From contig JABBOT010000022.1 in assembly GCA_016165875.1 (NCBI GenBank), positions 1,453,333 to 1,517,332 on the forward strand: a stretch of DNA of 64,000 nt, written 5' to 3'. The position numbers and the translations under genes are program-made. Positions within the stretch are counted from its first letter, which is position 1; each line of letters starts with the position of its first letter. The DNA comes from Acanthopleura granulata (lineage: Eukaryota; Mollusca; Polyplacophora; Chitonida; Chitonidae). Shown in pieces: positions 22,201 through 32,406 of the stretch. The notes beneath the pieces are model-generated. The model was not told the origin of the DNA. It saw nothing but the letters and a program-made list of their open reading frames with translations, and made no database searches.

Positions 22201-24105
22201 TAACAAGGCAGATCATTTCTTATTTAACAGTAAGTAGGCAGATCATGTCTTACAATACAGTAAGAAGGCCAATCATTTCTTACTTTACAGTAAGTTGGCA
22301 GATCATGTCTTACAATACAGTAAGAAGGCCAATCATTTCTTACTTAACAGTAAGTTGGCAGATCTGGGCCCACTTGCATGAAACTTGTCTTTACGTTAAG
22401 AGCACGTAACTACCATGGCAACCAGTATTGTAGGTATTTTGTCAGCTAAGTACTCGTAATGTTAAGAGGGCTTCGTGCAGGTGGGCTCATGTCTTACAAA
22501 GCATTAAGTAGGCAGATCATGTCTTACAATACAGTAAGTAGCCTGATCAAGATGCACAAAAAGTAAGTGGGCAGATGATGCCTTACAATATAGTAAGTAG
22601 GCAGATCAAGTCTTGTGATACATTAAGTAGGCAGATAAAGGTTATGAAAACAGTGAGTAGGCAGATCATGTTGTACAAAACTGTAAGTTGTCAGATCATG
22701 TCTGACAATACAGTAAGTAGTCAGATCAAGTTTTGAAATGCATTAAGTAGGTAGATAAAGGCTGTGAAAACAGTAAGTAGGCAGATCAAGTTGAACAAAA
22801 CAGTAATAAGGCAGGTCAAACCTTATAATACAGTAAGTAGTCAGATCAAGTCTTGCAATACATTAAGTAGGCAGATAAAGGCCATGGAAACAGTAAGTAG
22901 GCAGATCAAGTTGTACAAAACAGTAAGCAGGCAGATCAAGCTGTACAAAAAAGTAAGCAGGCAGATCAAGTTGTACAAAACAGTAAGTAGGCAGATCAAG
23001 TTGTACAAAACAGTAAGCAGGCAGATCAAGTTGTACAAAACAGTAAGCAGGCAGATCATGTCATACGAAACAGTAAATAGGCCGATAAAGTCATACAAAT
23101 CAGTGGGTAGGCACATCGAGTCTTATGAAACAGTGAGTCAGTAGATTATGTCAAAAGAAAGCAGTATGTAAGCAGATCAGGTCTATGAAAACAGTGAATC
23201 AGGCAAATTAAGTCTTACATAACAGTGCCTAATTAGACAGATAACAATGAGCAGACAGATGAAGTCATATAGAACCTCTAGGTTCTATAAGGGTATAGGT
23301 AAGTATAGGTAAGTAGACAGATTAAGTTCTGGTAAAAGGTGATTAAACAGATCAGGTATTGCAAAACAGTGAATGGACAGATGAAGTCCTGTAAAACAAT
23401 TAGGTGAATTTATAAAAAAATTTATGGACAAATCAAGAAATAAAAAACATAAAGTAGGCAGGATAAATTTTAGGGAAAATTATATGGGCAAATTAAGAAT
23501 TACAAAACAATATGTGGAAATATCAAGTACATGTGTGACGAACAAGTATTTAGACAGGTGAATTTATGCAGGTGTGTATGAAAAATTACAATAAAATGTT
23601 ATCAGTGAAAATAGGTAAAATTTTATGAACTGTTAAGTGAACTTGTGGAGTTTTACATCACATTGTCATGGACCAACATGTTGGCAGATTATCTTGGCTG
23701 CATTAAAGAAACAATAAACAGGTAGACAGAGTATTAAATAACAGGTATAATAGGTAAAAATAGGTATAGGCAGATGAACTGTATATCATGGACTACTTTA
23801 CATATACAGGTACATGTAGATAGTTAGTTTTTCAACATTTCCAAAGTAAAAGCATGGAATTGAGCTACAAACTGTTATCTTGAATTTGCATATTTTATTT
23901 TTCATTGGTGATAAATGTTGTACTTTGTGGTTGTCAAGAAATATTTAAACATTAAATCAGCCCTGAGAGCGGTAATGTGATCTGTGTGTTGTTGTTACAG
24001 TGTTTAACAGCCTGGGAGAACGCCATTAGGTCAATGCAGGCCCCAGACCCCATGATCGTAGAGAAGCCCGAGGCTGTGGATTCAGGACACGGGTCTATAG
24101 ATTAG
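13128..24105 (+). CDS. SNX30: Sorting nexin 7/30, complete (11 exons, 476 aa)
   Basis: SNX7/SNX30 are PX-BAR proteins of early endosomes that pair with SNX4 in endosome-to-Golgi recycling and autophagy. Exons: 13,128-13,247; 13,895-14,086; 14,427-14,537; 16,758-16,919; 17,385-17,580; 19,021-19,151; 19,724-19,792; 20,548-20,634; 21,208-21,312; 21,987-22,139; 24,001-24,105; 1,431 nt, all phases consistent. Residues 1-77 are acidic and disordered. The PX domain spans about 78-195 ([12 protein letters not shown] start; RRRYNDF at 118-124, the RRY that contacts PI3P; PPLPEK at 141-146). The BAR domain spans about 196-476, with [11 protein letters not shown] in its last helix. Human SNX30 is 437 aa. 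The vertebrate SNX7/SNX30 pair arose from one ancestral gene; the INIP neighbour favours the SNX30 name. Two minisatellites in its introns 5 and 10 carry copies of its own splice sites. Confidence 0.95.
13895..14086 (+). CDS. SNX30: SNX30 exon 2 (start of PX domain)
   Basis: Acceptor TTCTTGCAG, donor AGG|GTAAGC. It encodes residues 41-104: a serine-rich linker and the first PX strands with [20 protein letters not shown]. Confidence 0.95.
14427..14537 (+). CDS. SNX30: SNX30 exon 3 (PI3P-binding RRRY motif)
   Basis: Acceptor GTTTCTTGAAG, donor CCA|GTAAGT. Residues 105-141 include [20 protein letters not shown], the core phosphoinositide-binding signature of PX domains, and the THLVP that leads into the proline loop. 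Confidence 0.95.
15033..15626. repeat. 54-bp minisatellite in SNX30 intron 3
   Basis: Eleven copies of a 54-bp unit (acaatgtagctgacaggttc, then 'gtgttacttgtacccccatg', then 'cattatcatgt'). As 54 is a multiple of three, open frames run through the array on both strands: up to 197 codons on minus with an 18-residue period ([13 protein letters not shown] type), 118 on plus. No splice or similarity evidence makes them genes. Confidence 0.92.
16758..16919 (+). CDS. SNX30: SNX30 exon 4 (end of PX domain)
   Basis: Acceptor TTGTTGTTGTAG, donor TGG|GTAAGT. Residues 142-195, from [13 protein letters not shown] through [17 protein letters not shown] to LTAKAW, corresponding closely to the vertebrate PX end. 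Confidence 0.95.
17385..17580 (+). CDS. SNX30: SNX30 exon 5 (first BAR helix region)
   Basis: Acceptor TTGTTTTGCAG, donor ACTG|GTAAGA. Residues 196-260 plus one base: [20 protein letters not shown] and on to [16 protein letters not shown]. The HKKQG..L.SR string is typical of the SNX7/30 linker to the BAR domain. Confidence 0.95.
17807..19068 (+). repeat. 61-bp minisatellite made of the exon 6 splice acceptor and exon start
   Basis: About 20 units of 61 bp fill the end of intron 5 and run without a break into exon 6. Each unit holds an intron-like end (gtgtgactgttgtag) followed by ~47 nt that match the start of exon 6 (attacctaatggacct.., encoding [16 protein letters not shown] after the split Asp). 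The last ttgtag, at 19,015-19,020, is the true acceptor. Units in 18,280-19,020 are nearly identical; the leftmost ones have decayed. The block starting atgaacctgttctcttggg occurs at 18,541 and again at 18,846, 305 bp (5 units) apart. Sixty-one is not a multiple of three, so two joined units shift frame and soon reach a stop. Confidence 0.95.
19021..19151 (+). CDS. SNX30: SNX30 exon 6 (BAR domain, source of the upstream array)
   Basis: The exon completes the Asp codon and reads [20 protein letters not shown], then [23 protein letters not shown]; donor CTG|GTCAGT. It corresponds to EYLVELREYGPVYSTW.. of the human protein. The first 47 nt are shared with every unit of the 61-bp array; the true exon is told apart only by what follows (tctaactcggaagag). 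Confidence 0.93.
19724..19792 (+). CDS. SNX30: SNX30 exon 7
   Basis: Acceptor GATTGGATAG, donor AAG|GTAAGG. It encodes [20 protein letters not shown] and AVK, matching the family's LPVLREYILYS helix. Whole codons, phase 0 on both sides. Confidence 0.92.
19925..20080 (+). mobile_element. Partial tRNA-derived SINE in SNX30 intron 7
   Basis: The segment with the B-box-like gttcaagtccagctc and the following caggctggcctcc matches, in opposite orientation, the tRNA-related part of the element at 60,925-61,195. The A-box part is degraded. Confidence 0.45.
20548..20634 (+). CDS. SNX30: SNX30 exon 8
   Basis: Acceptor CCCATTTCAG, donor TTG|GTGAGT. It encodes [20 protein letters not shown] and NKRKDEREL; the family shows S/MVLKKRDQ.QAE at the same place. 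A BAR helix with many charged residues. Confidence 0.95.
21208..21312 (+). CDS. SNX30: SNX30 exon 9
   Basis: Acceptor TGTCTTGCAG, donor GAC|GTAAGA. Residues 357-391: [20 protein letters not shown] then [15 protein letters not shown]. This part is variable among family members and rich in glutamine and lysine near its end. Confidence 0.9.
21987..22139 (+). CDS. SNX30: SNX30 exon 10 (BAR helix, source of the downstream array)
   Basis: Acceptor ATTGTTACAG, donor ACG|GTAAGT. Residues 392-442: [40 protein letters not shown] and [11 protein letters not shown]. The [11 protein letters not shown] string is nearly identical in human SNX30. The reading frame stays open for another 270 nt beyond the donor because the 30-bp repeats that follow are in frame with the exon. 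Confidence 0.95.
22123..23600 (+). repeat. 30-bp minisatellite made of the exon 10 end and its splice donor
   Basis: The last 17 nt of exon 10 plus the first 13 nt of the intron (atcaagtattatgaaacg|gtaagtaggcag) form the first of more than 30 tandem 30-bp units. Later units read like atcaagttgtacaaaaca|gtaagtaggcag; the array is regular to about 23,135 and decays to about 23,600. At least 20 units keep GTAAG or GTGAG. The true donor has G at position -1 while the downstream copies have A. The unit is a multiple of three, so use of a downstream donor would add ten residues (VSRQ(I/M)KSY-like) per unit in frame, until the stop near 22,407. A 124-bp palindromic insert interrupts the array at 22,365-22,488. 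Confidence 0.95.
22365..22488. mobile_element. Palindromic-ended insertion inside the donor array
   Basis: The 30-bp periodicity stops at cagatc and resumes with atgtcttacaa. In between lies about 124 bp with inverted ends (tgggcccacttgcatgaa and ttcgtgcaggtgggctc). I see no clear target-site duplication. It looks like a small MITE and it brings the first stop codon (TAA, 22,407-22,409) in the frame that continues from exon 10. Confidence 0.65.
24001..24105 (+). CDS. SNX30: SNX30 exon 11 (C-terminus and stop)
   Basis: Acceptor TTGTTGTTACAG. It encodes [20 protein letters not shown] and [14 protein letters not shown], then TAG. The CL.AWE string matches the end of the vertebrate BAR domain; the acidic tail is specific to this gene. 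Confidence 0.93.
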   Translation, partial: CLTAWENAIRSMQAPDPMIVEKPEAVDSGHGSID

Positions 24106-27100
24106 ACGAAATCTGTTCTCATGGGCAAGACGTGAAATAATTTACACATTTGTGTGACAAAAATCTTGTATTAGTGCAGTTATGGCTCCTTAAGAATTCA
24201 AAGCTAAAATGATATGTGATGATATGTACAGCGTAGTAGTGGTCATAGCTGGTTCCAGGTATCTTTTCTCTGTGGAAAATTCTGTTCTGTGGTTTAGTAA
24301 AATGTCCAGATGTAAAATGCTTTGGTGTTGGCATAGTCAGTGAGTATATCATTGAACAAAGATTATATCACATATACACAGTTGGAAACTTTTACAGAAA
24401 TACAAACATGGGTCTGTTCAGGTAAAGGAATTCACAGAATCTGAGCTTCCCTAAATACTCAACAAATGGGAGCAGTAAAGTGTTACTTCAGAATGTAGTC
24501 TGTACGTACATAAGGATTATAGGTGTATATATAACCTAATTCATGGTTGTTTTGCAGTTTCTGTAACTTAATATTACACAGTTTGTTGCTTATGTTTGAT
24601 CAGAAGTAAAGCAGGCAAAATTGAACAGTCTAAAATTTGAACAAAATGCCTGGGCTCGTTCCATTTTGATTTTGGAACGCTGTGGGGTCAAAGCTGTCCT
24701 GGTTTATTCAGCTAACCATCACCAAGGTCATGACAAAGGTTACACTTTTAAAAACCTGAATGGTGGTGAGAAGTGTGATGTCACAGTGTTCTAAGGATGA
24801 AAGAAAGGTAAACGCACAGTTTTCGTATATTAAGTTGGACAAAAGATTTGTATTAAAAATGCGTAACTGTTTTCCTAAAAGAGAAGAATAAATATTTGTA
24901 GTGAATGACGTTATACGATTAATTGTGAAACACTAACATCCAATGTTATCAGTAACCTATGGCAACGTTTCTACAAAAAAGCACTGAATATATAGATGTA
25001 TATATTGTGTTAAGTACATCAGAGGATCTCTGTGAAAGAACTGAACACCTATCATGTGAATGGATAATTATTGTTGAGTCTGTACATGTATTTATGCCGC
25101 TGTATACATTTGTTCACATAATCATGCAATCATAGTGCAATTCTGTGTCGTGTGAATTTGGGGCGATAATTTTTTTTTAGATGCAGACCTACTTTATAAT
25201 GGGCATCAATATAAATTCTTGGTAAATATGAAAGATAAGTTATGTGAGTGAATGTTTTATTTGTGGCAATGTTTATAAGGGCATCCAACATGGTAACAAT
25301 GATCCAGTACCAGGCATTCCCACTCCTACATTTTGGTTCAAGCATCTGTGAATGAACGAATGACCATGGTCTAACATTTCAGCGATATTGTGGCAGGAAC
25401 AAGTTTATGCTAAAAAGCAGTGAATGGTTTTCGATGGGATGAGGACAACCAAAAACAAGTAAAATAGACATACTTTTTTTAAAACCAGTTGTTGAATGGA
25501 ACCAAGCATCAGTTAAAACAAGCATTTAAAATGTTATAACTATTCTTGATGAATAGATGGGTATTGAATGATAAATTATTTCTGTTCTTTCTCCATAAAA
25601 CAAGACACTTGATAATTGAGACACTCAGAAGCCGGCAACAAAGATCACAGAAGTACTTTTTTGTGTGGATGTTTCAGGGCAAGCAGCCCAGTTTATACCT
25701 AAGACTTTTTATACAAACTCTTACAGTATATGTTATCTGTTTACTGGCAGATAATATGCCTTACATCTGTGCTGAAGATTTCTGCTGATAGTCAGTAAAC
25801 CTGGGCAGTGGACTCAACTTTGAAAGAAAAGACAATAAATAATCGTTATTGTTATAAAAATGAAAAAGAAAAATGTATCTAAAGTATCTTCTTCAACAGA
25901 ATTATATACATTCATTGTTTTGCGTTCTACACTAGGCTTTGTGGACCATATTGATGAAAAAATCCGAAGAAAGTGAACTTCCGACCTAGGTTAAACCAGC
26001 TTGTAGTTCATTTATGAGACTGTATTTATGAAACTGTGAAAATAAGATTCCTGATAGTGACTCGTAAGATTTATTATTAGTTTTTGTGATAATAAATATT
26101 TAATATCTTTATGTGAACAGCAGCCCAATAAATAAATAAATCTTACACCATTCATGCAGTCAGTTGGTCATTGAATCTTTGATAAGCACTCTGTTCTGCC
26201 TGACATATTTTGCTTGCCTATTGAAATGTGGCAATAAAATGTATTGGTTTGACTCCCAGCTAATTATTTCCTCATTTGTCATGTTTGTTATTCTTGTACA
26301 CCATCCAGGTTTGCTCTCTTTTGTATTTTTGCTTTGACATGTTCAGTAACATTCTTTACATACCAGTGAGCTGTGGTCGGCCATTTTAGAACAATAAAAA
26401 ACAGAAAAAAACATGTAGGATGCTGTGATTAAAATGTATCATGTAATTATGCAAATCTTTGAAAAGCAAACATACAGAGAATTTCTCAATAAATATTATA
26501 TTATGTAGAAAAGCGTTGTTTGATGACCTGTAACGGTTTCTTTTAGGAGTGAAAGTTTTACAAGTTTTGACAGGCTTTGTATTATCTGAGAATCTTGATA
26601 TTGGATTATGAAGTCCCGAAATGTGGGCTGTAGGTGCTCATATCATCATTTTTTCATTTTGAAAACAATATTGAAGGAAACCATAAAGAGAAGGTATTCT
26701 TGTATTGAATTTGTGAAAGAAAACTTACTTTCCTGTGCTTAGTAGGTGTTTTGGGGAAATCTGCAAATTGTTATAAAACAAGTGTGGCCTATAACAGTAG
26801 TCTAAGAAACATGGCTGAAATAAATTTTTGCAAGTTACGGTTTTTGTCTTTGCTTAGGTATTGTTTTTCATAGACCAATGTTCCACAGTAATTGTTGTTT
26901 TCTTATGGGTTTTATTGATGCTACAAGTGCTAGTTGTGTGATTTGTTGAACAAAACTATGTATTTCTTTTCAGAAATTTCATTTGGCTCAGAAATGCATG
27001 TACCAGGTGTTTTGAATGTTCTTGCATATTTGGTAAATTGTTTTACTCATTTCTTGCTCTTTTTTTATGTATCAATCAGTAACGTGTATTTTCAACATTT

Positions 27101-29364
27101 TTGAATTAATGGACTGCTGGTCACACATTTTGGCTGGGATGTTTGTTTCACGCTTTGTGTTGTCTCTTGGCTTAATGGTGAACTGCGAAGCTTTTGAGTC
27201 AGAGACTGTGATCATGGTTGTGCTACAGCTTTCTGTCATCTTGTACACGTGTATTCAATTGGTTGCTTACGTTCGGGCAGATGTGAACAACACGAATCTG
27301 ATTAGAGTACAATTTGCTCGAAACACCGTGGCTTGTCCCCCGTGGATTTTGGAATTTCGTGACATCCAAATGGACTGGTTCATTCTTGTGATCGTTAACG
27401 ACCACACAAAAAAATGTTACATTTTTTGGAACATGAATAATGGGCGCCACCAGTGATGTTGTGATGTTCTGAAACAGAGAGACATAATTGATGGACATAG
27501 AACATCACATAGGATAATTAAACCATTTATATTAAAAATAGGTAATGAATCATTTTCCATGTGACAAAAAAAACTTCACAATCTAGTACAATAAAAATAA
27601 AAGAAGACTGAATATGGACATTTTTTGTGAAAATCGAAATTGTTGCAATTCACCTTAAACCTTAGTCTACATATAGCTCTAGGCGATCTTTGAAATTGTG
27701 TTGTCAGCCACATTGTTTCATTGGTGTAGTTGTTGATTCACATGGTAGAGAAGCATTTGGAAATAGGGGTTAATAAAGGCTCAGAGCACTATACACTCTC
27801 TCAGTTTATTAGTTTGGTCTTGTTGGTACTCATCCAGTCTGAGGGTGAGTCACAGATTGGTAGTTAAGAGTTCTACAAGTCTATATAGGTGGTAATTTCA
27901 TAGGATACAGTATGTTTGAGTACTGCAAGGTATGTAGTAATATGTGAACTTCCGGCCTGCAGAAGTGCAGGATGTTGCTAAAACCATGTGTATAGGCTGT
28001 TGAAAAAAATGCAGTTGATATAAATCGATACCATGTTAATTTCTGACTCTCTGAGGAAAGGAAACTATTTCGGATTGAATGGAATGTAATGTAGGTCTTT
28101 TCACGTTGGACAACTAATTTTTTTTTGTTTTCTGAGCCAAATATTGTTGTCTTTAGGCTGATTTGAGAAGTGTATTATGATTGTCATTGTTTCAGATGTA
28201 TTACCAGTTTTATACTGTGACTGATCAGCCTTATATAATCAGCACTCTTGTTATATTCAGAGATTTGCAGCGCTTGTGTCTGACCTATGTTTTGTGTCAC
28301 CATGCGGTGCCTAGTGGTCGTAGAACATAAAAAAGTAACAATCAAAACCTTGGTAATTTAGTAGTTATTTTTTGATTAATTTAAACAGCTAATCAAAACG
28401 CCAATTTTTATTCATGTAGGACTTACTGTGAATGCAGAATCAATTTATATATGTACAGATGAGGAATATAGTGTTGTTATCTTGCTCCCTTTCAGTACAC
28501 ATGGATATGCTACTGTTGTGCTGAAAGTGAGAAAAGCACAAGTGTAACTGCTTGCACTTTACATGGTGACCCTGTGAAATATGTTCAAATTCCAATGAGG
28601 TATATATACTCACAACATTGTCATATTAATGACTTCATCCGGAGTGTATTATTTTATTTACAAAGTGACTTGAAAGCTTTGTAATTCTGTCAGATGTATG
28701 TATCTTACTCTTACTGTTTAAATATGTATATAATGTTTTGTTTGCCATTGTTTTTTCACCTTGTATAACTGCCATTAGAGATTGTCAGATGATAATACAC
28801 TGATGTAAACGTAAATGTAGTTTGAGGTAGTTACTGTATTTTGAACAACCACATGTACATGTATTTTGTAAAAGTCTAACTGCAGCAGTTGTAGCAAGGT
28901 ACTGTTAAAAAACTAGGACTCTTCAGTTGCAGGGCCAGAAGCTGATTCAACAAAACTATTTTCAACTTAACTGAAAATGTTTAAATTCCATTTTACAACT
29001 TGCTTAATACTTGCTGATCTTGAAATTTGTTTCACTTGTGCTTTGGCATCATATACATGCACCATCTTGGTCTTTACTTTAAAATTTCAAGCAGGTGTAC
29101 TTTTAGTTAAGTTTTACAACCATACAATGTGATGCATCCCAGATGACATAAATGTGGTTCTATGGCAGTCAACCTGTTAGACTTGTAATCAGAGATGAAG
29201 GCAGGGAACTGTTGGAAACCTGGAAATGGCCAAATTAATACAACATTAAGTTAAGTTTCTACAGTACCCTGAGAAAAAAAAGAAATTTGCTCTGAGCCTT
29301 GTATGAGCTGATGTCACAAAACACAAGGTTGCTAGAGCTTAATTTGAACATGTGACCACCTCCA

Positions 29365-29665
29365 GTGATACCTGCTGTGGTGGCGTAATGGATAGAGGGT
29401 GTGCCTCACAAACAGTACATTCTGGGTTCAATCCTGAATCAAGTCTTACCGAGGACGTTAACACGGCTAATCTTGGAAATACCTGGCATGGACTCAGCAC
29501 ACAAGGAATAAGCCAAGTATTGGTGAGGCCGGTGTCAGTGGCTGCATACGCAGCACAATAAAGATGTCGACATTGGGTCCAGCCTGCCACAACGAGACAC
29601 TGTCGAGATATGAGTGAAATGATGCTGAAGGCAACGTTAAACCCCAATTAAACAAACCAACCTGC
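29365..29665 (+). mobile_element. tRNA-derived SINE, plus strand, nearly full length
   Basis: The head has an A box (TGGTGGCGTAATGG) and, 40 nt on, a B box (GGGTTCAATCC). The tail carries 'gagatatgagtgaaatgatg' and 'ggcaacgttaaaccccaatt', a 3' end that I recall as widespread in molluscan and related genomes. There is no ORF; such elements depend on a LINE for movement. Confidence 0.75.
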
Positions 29666-32406
29666 AGCAGCTGGTTTGACCACTTGACCACATATATTGG
29701 GTCATTCGAAACAACTGTCAGCTCTATGATCAAACAATTACCTGATAAGTAAAAACCCATGAGACATTCAATTCACATTAACGTTTATTTCAAAGCATAC
29801 ATTTATTTTCACTTATATTCGCAAATATAAAAATAGTGTTTTTATCAGTATTAACCTTCAGTGAACAATGGAAAAACACAGCAAGTCAGGTGTGTACTTC
29901 CCGTGAACTTGTTTACAGGATGTATGAAATGTTGGGTTCTTATTTGTCAACATTTGAGCAGTTTATGATGTGTCCTGATGGGTGGGGGGAAAGAGAGGCT
30001 GCAAGGGGAAAGAGAGGCTGCAAGGGGACAGTATGCTGGCCCAGTGCTCCCAGTCAAATCATTGATGACGCCATTTCCAAATATTTCTGACCACTGACAG
30101 AAAACATGCATAAAATGAAGCCGTTATTAAGAGATCAAAAGACTTTTTCTTGCTTGTAACTTCATCAAGGAGTCTCTTTTCATGTCTTCTCTAAAGCCAA
30201 GTTGTCTTGGACGAACAATGGAAGTCCAGGGTATTTTTATCACTGAAAATGTCATGTCTGGACCATTTATTCTGAATATTCACACACATATGCCAGTTAA
30301 CCTGACTGTCAAATTCCATTCTTACAAACAGTGGCTTTCAGCAATCCTACCTAACTTTTACCTATCTGTGTCAGAACGACAGCTAATCCAGTGGCAGCGA
30401 AATGCATTCACATGTATGTCGGCAAATACAGAAGAACGGGAAATTTGCAGACTACTTAAAACATAGTTACAAAAGTGAATATTTACCAACACGGAAAATA
30501 ATCCTGAAATTACTTCATGGGTGTCTTTGGTAGCGATAAAGCTGTGCAAAATATCGATGAAATTCAAGGCAAATATATAAATTGTACGGATCAACCGCTT
30601 CGGAGACAGCCTTGTGCACCTGATGTATGCAGTTGTGAGGCTGAGCCATTCAAATGGTACAGGTCATGCTGCTCTGTGGATTGGGAAATAAGACTGCAGC
30701 TGACATAACATCCTACGGCCCGTTGTTACATTCACTTCCACTAGTGCTATTTAGGAAACAGTATGATGTAAGCAAAGAATAAATAAAAGCTCCAAGGGGT
30801 TCATACATGTAATGCGAAATTCTGCTTCTCGACCTGAAGTCTCTGACCACCATGCAAATCTTGTTTTTAAAGAGCGATTTTCCTTTACATAGATTTCATG
30901 CCGTCTTAAGGCTAACAAGTAAACAAACCTACACCTGGCAGATTAGTTGCTTTGGAACATTGGATTTAAGCTGAAGACAGGAGAAAGAGGCAGAATGAAA
31001 AAAATACATCTTGCACATGTAATACCACCTACCTTAATTTCTCTTACTCTAAGAGTTGAAGGCTCCAAATTCGCACCTTTATGTCCGAAGAAGAATCAGA
31101 CCGGCAGAGAGACTGGTAAGTGATAAGTGAGGGAAAAGTATACTACTTACAGGACGGAGATTATAGGATGCCTTGTTATATGTGACCAGGAGTAGTATAT
31201 AAATCAGCGTTACAAAAAGCTTAGTGGTGAGCAATTCAGTGAGCAAGACAGATGAATGGACTGAGGAGGCAGGAGCTAGCCAGTGGAGAAAATATATGTA
31301 TGGCAATGAGAGGTGGTATCTCATTAGTTTCAAGGCCGGAATAATTTTACACGTACACTGTACATGTGAAAAGGCAAAAAACAAACTGCTCAAACCCTTT
31401 TTTACCCAGGCCAGGGTAAATAATGTATTCTTCTCATTCTTAAAGAAATACTTTCTCGTAAATATTGTGTATGTGAAGAATTAAATGTGAGCAAATCTGA
31501 ACTAAAATTGTTTTATATGCAGTAAATCCAGGTTTGAATTAATAGCCCTAAACCAGGCAGAATGTGTGTTGAACTTCATAAAGCCACAGGAAGCCATTGA
31601 CCTGATTCACATATTATGTCTCAAGTAAAATTTCTTATATTGGTTACTGTCACCTCAGATACTCCATATTCCTGGCAAATTTATCACTAAAAAAGTCGAA
31701 ATCAATTTCTTATGAGTAAAGCTAAGAGAATCTAGAGCAACTACAATATACCACAGAAACAAATGTAGACATTAAGCATTTAATAAATTACATAACTTAA
31801 AACTCAAAGTTTCAAAAACAAAATACAGTAAGAGCTCTATCCTTTTTTCCATGAAAAAAAAAACAACAAATTATTACCATATGTACTGAACATGTGGGAT
31901 ATGATTTTCAGATTAAACCCAAGATACAATATGGCATACACTGTATCCCAGGTTAGACATAGAGGTGATGTCTTTTGAATATATCAAATCATCAATGACA
32001 ATTTCAAAAGCTTCTGTGAAGATCACAAACTTCTCCAAACAATGCCCAATTAGTTTGTAATGTAGAAACATAACGAATGCATTAGCTTTCTGAACAAGTC
32101 CTATTATACATGTTATCAGTCTAATCTCATAAAAAAAACACATGATGTGGTCATTTAATAGCCCTTAATCCTTGTACATCTTCAGTTTCTTTTTCTGACA
32201 CGGGGTAACAACCTTAACTTTGATATCCCGATCTCACAATCTCGCTAGTTAAAGGAAACGCAGGGGCCGATTTCACAAAAAGTGTGAAGGTTAACCTTAC
32301 ACAAGTAATCAGTAAGTTGGCAATTTTGTCTAGCCCATTTCACAAAGACAATAACTAGCTACTCAGTAAAGCTTTTTGTTTCAGAGTTTGAAAGCTCCAT
32401 GAAGCC

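Noticed and set aside
22764..23144. 126-codon plus-strand frame (TVSRQIK repeats)
   Set aside because: It is the decoy-donor minisatellite read as protein; not a separate gene, and a stop near 22,407 cuts it off from exon 10.
29365..29445. Possible functional tRNA gene
   Set aside because: A and B boxes are present, but the arms of a cloverleaf do not pair properly and the sequence continues into a SINE body.
29339..29760. Minus-strand frames of 88-102 codons
   Set aside because: They lie across a tRNA-derived SINE and have no independent support.
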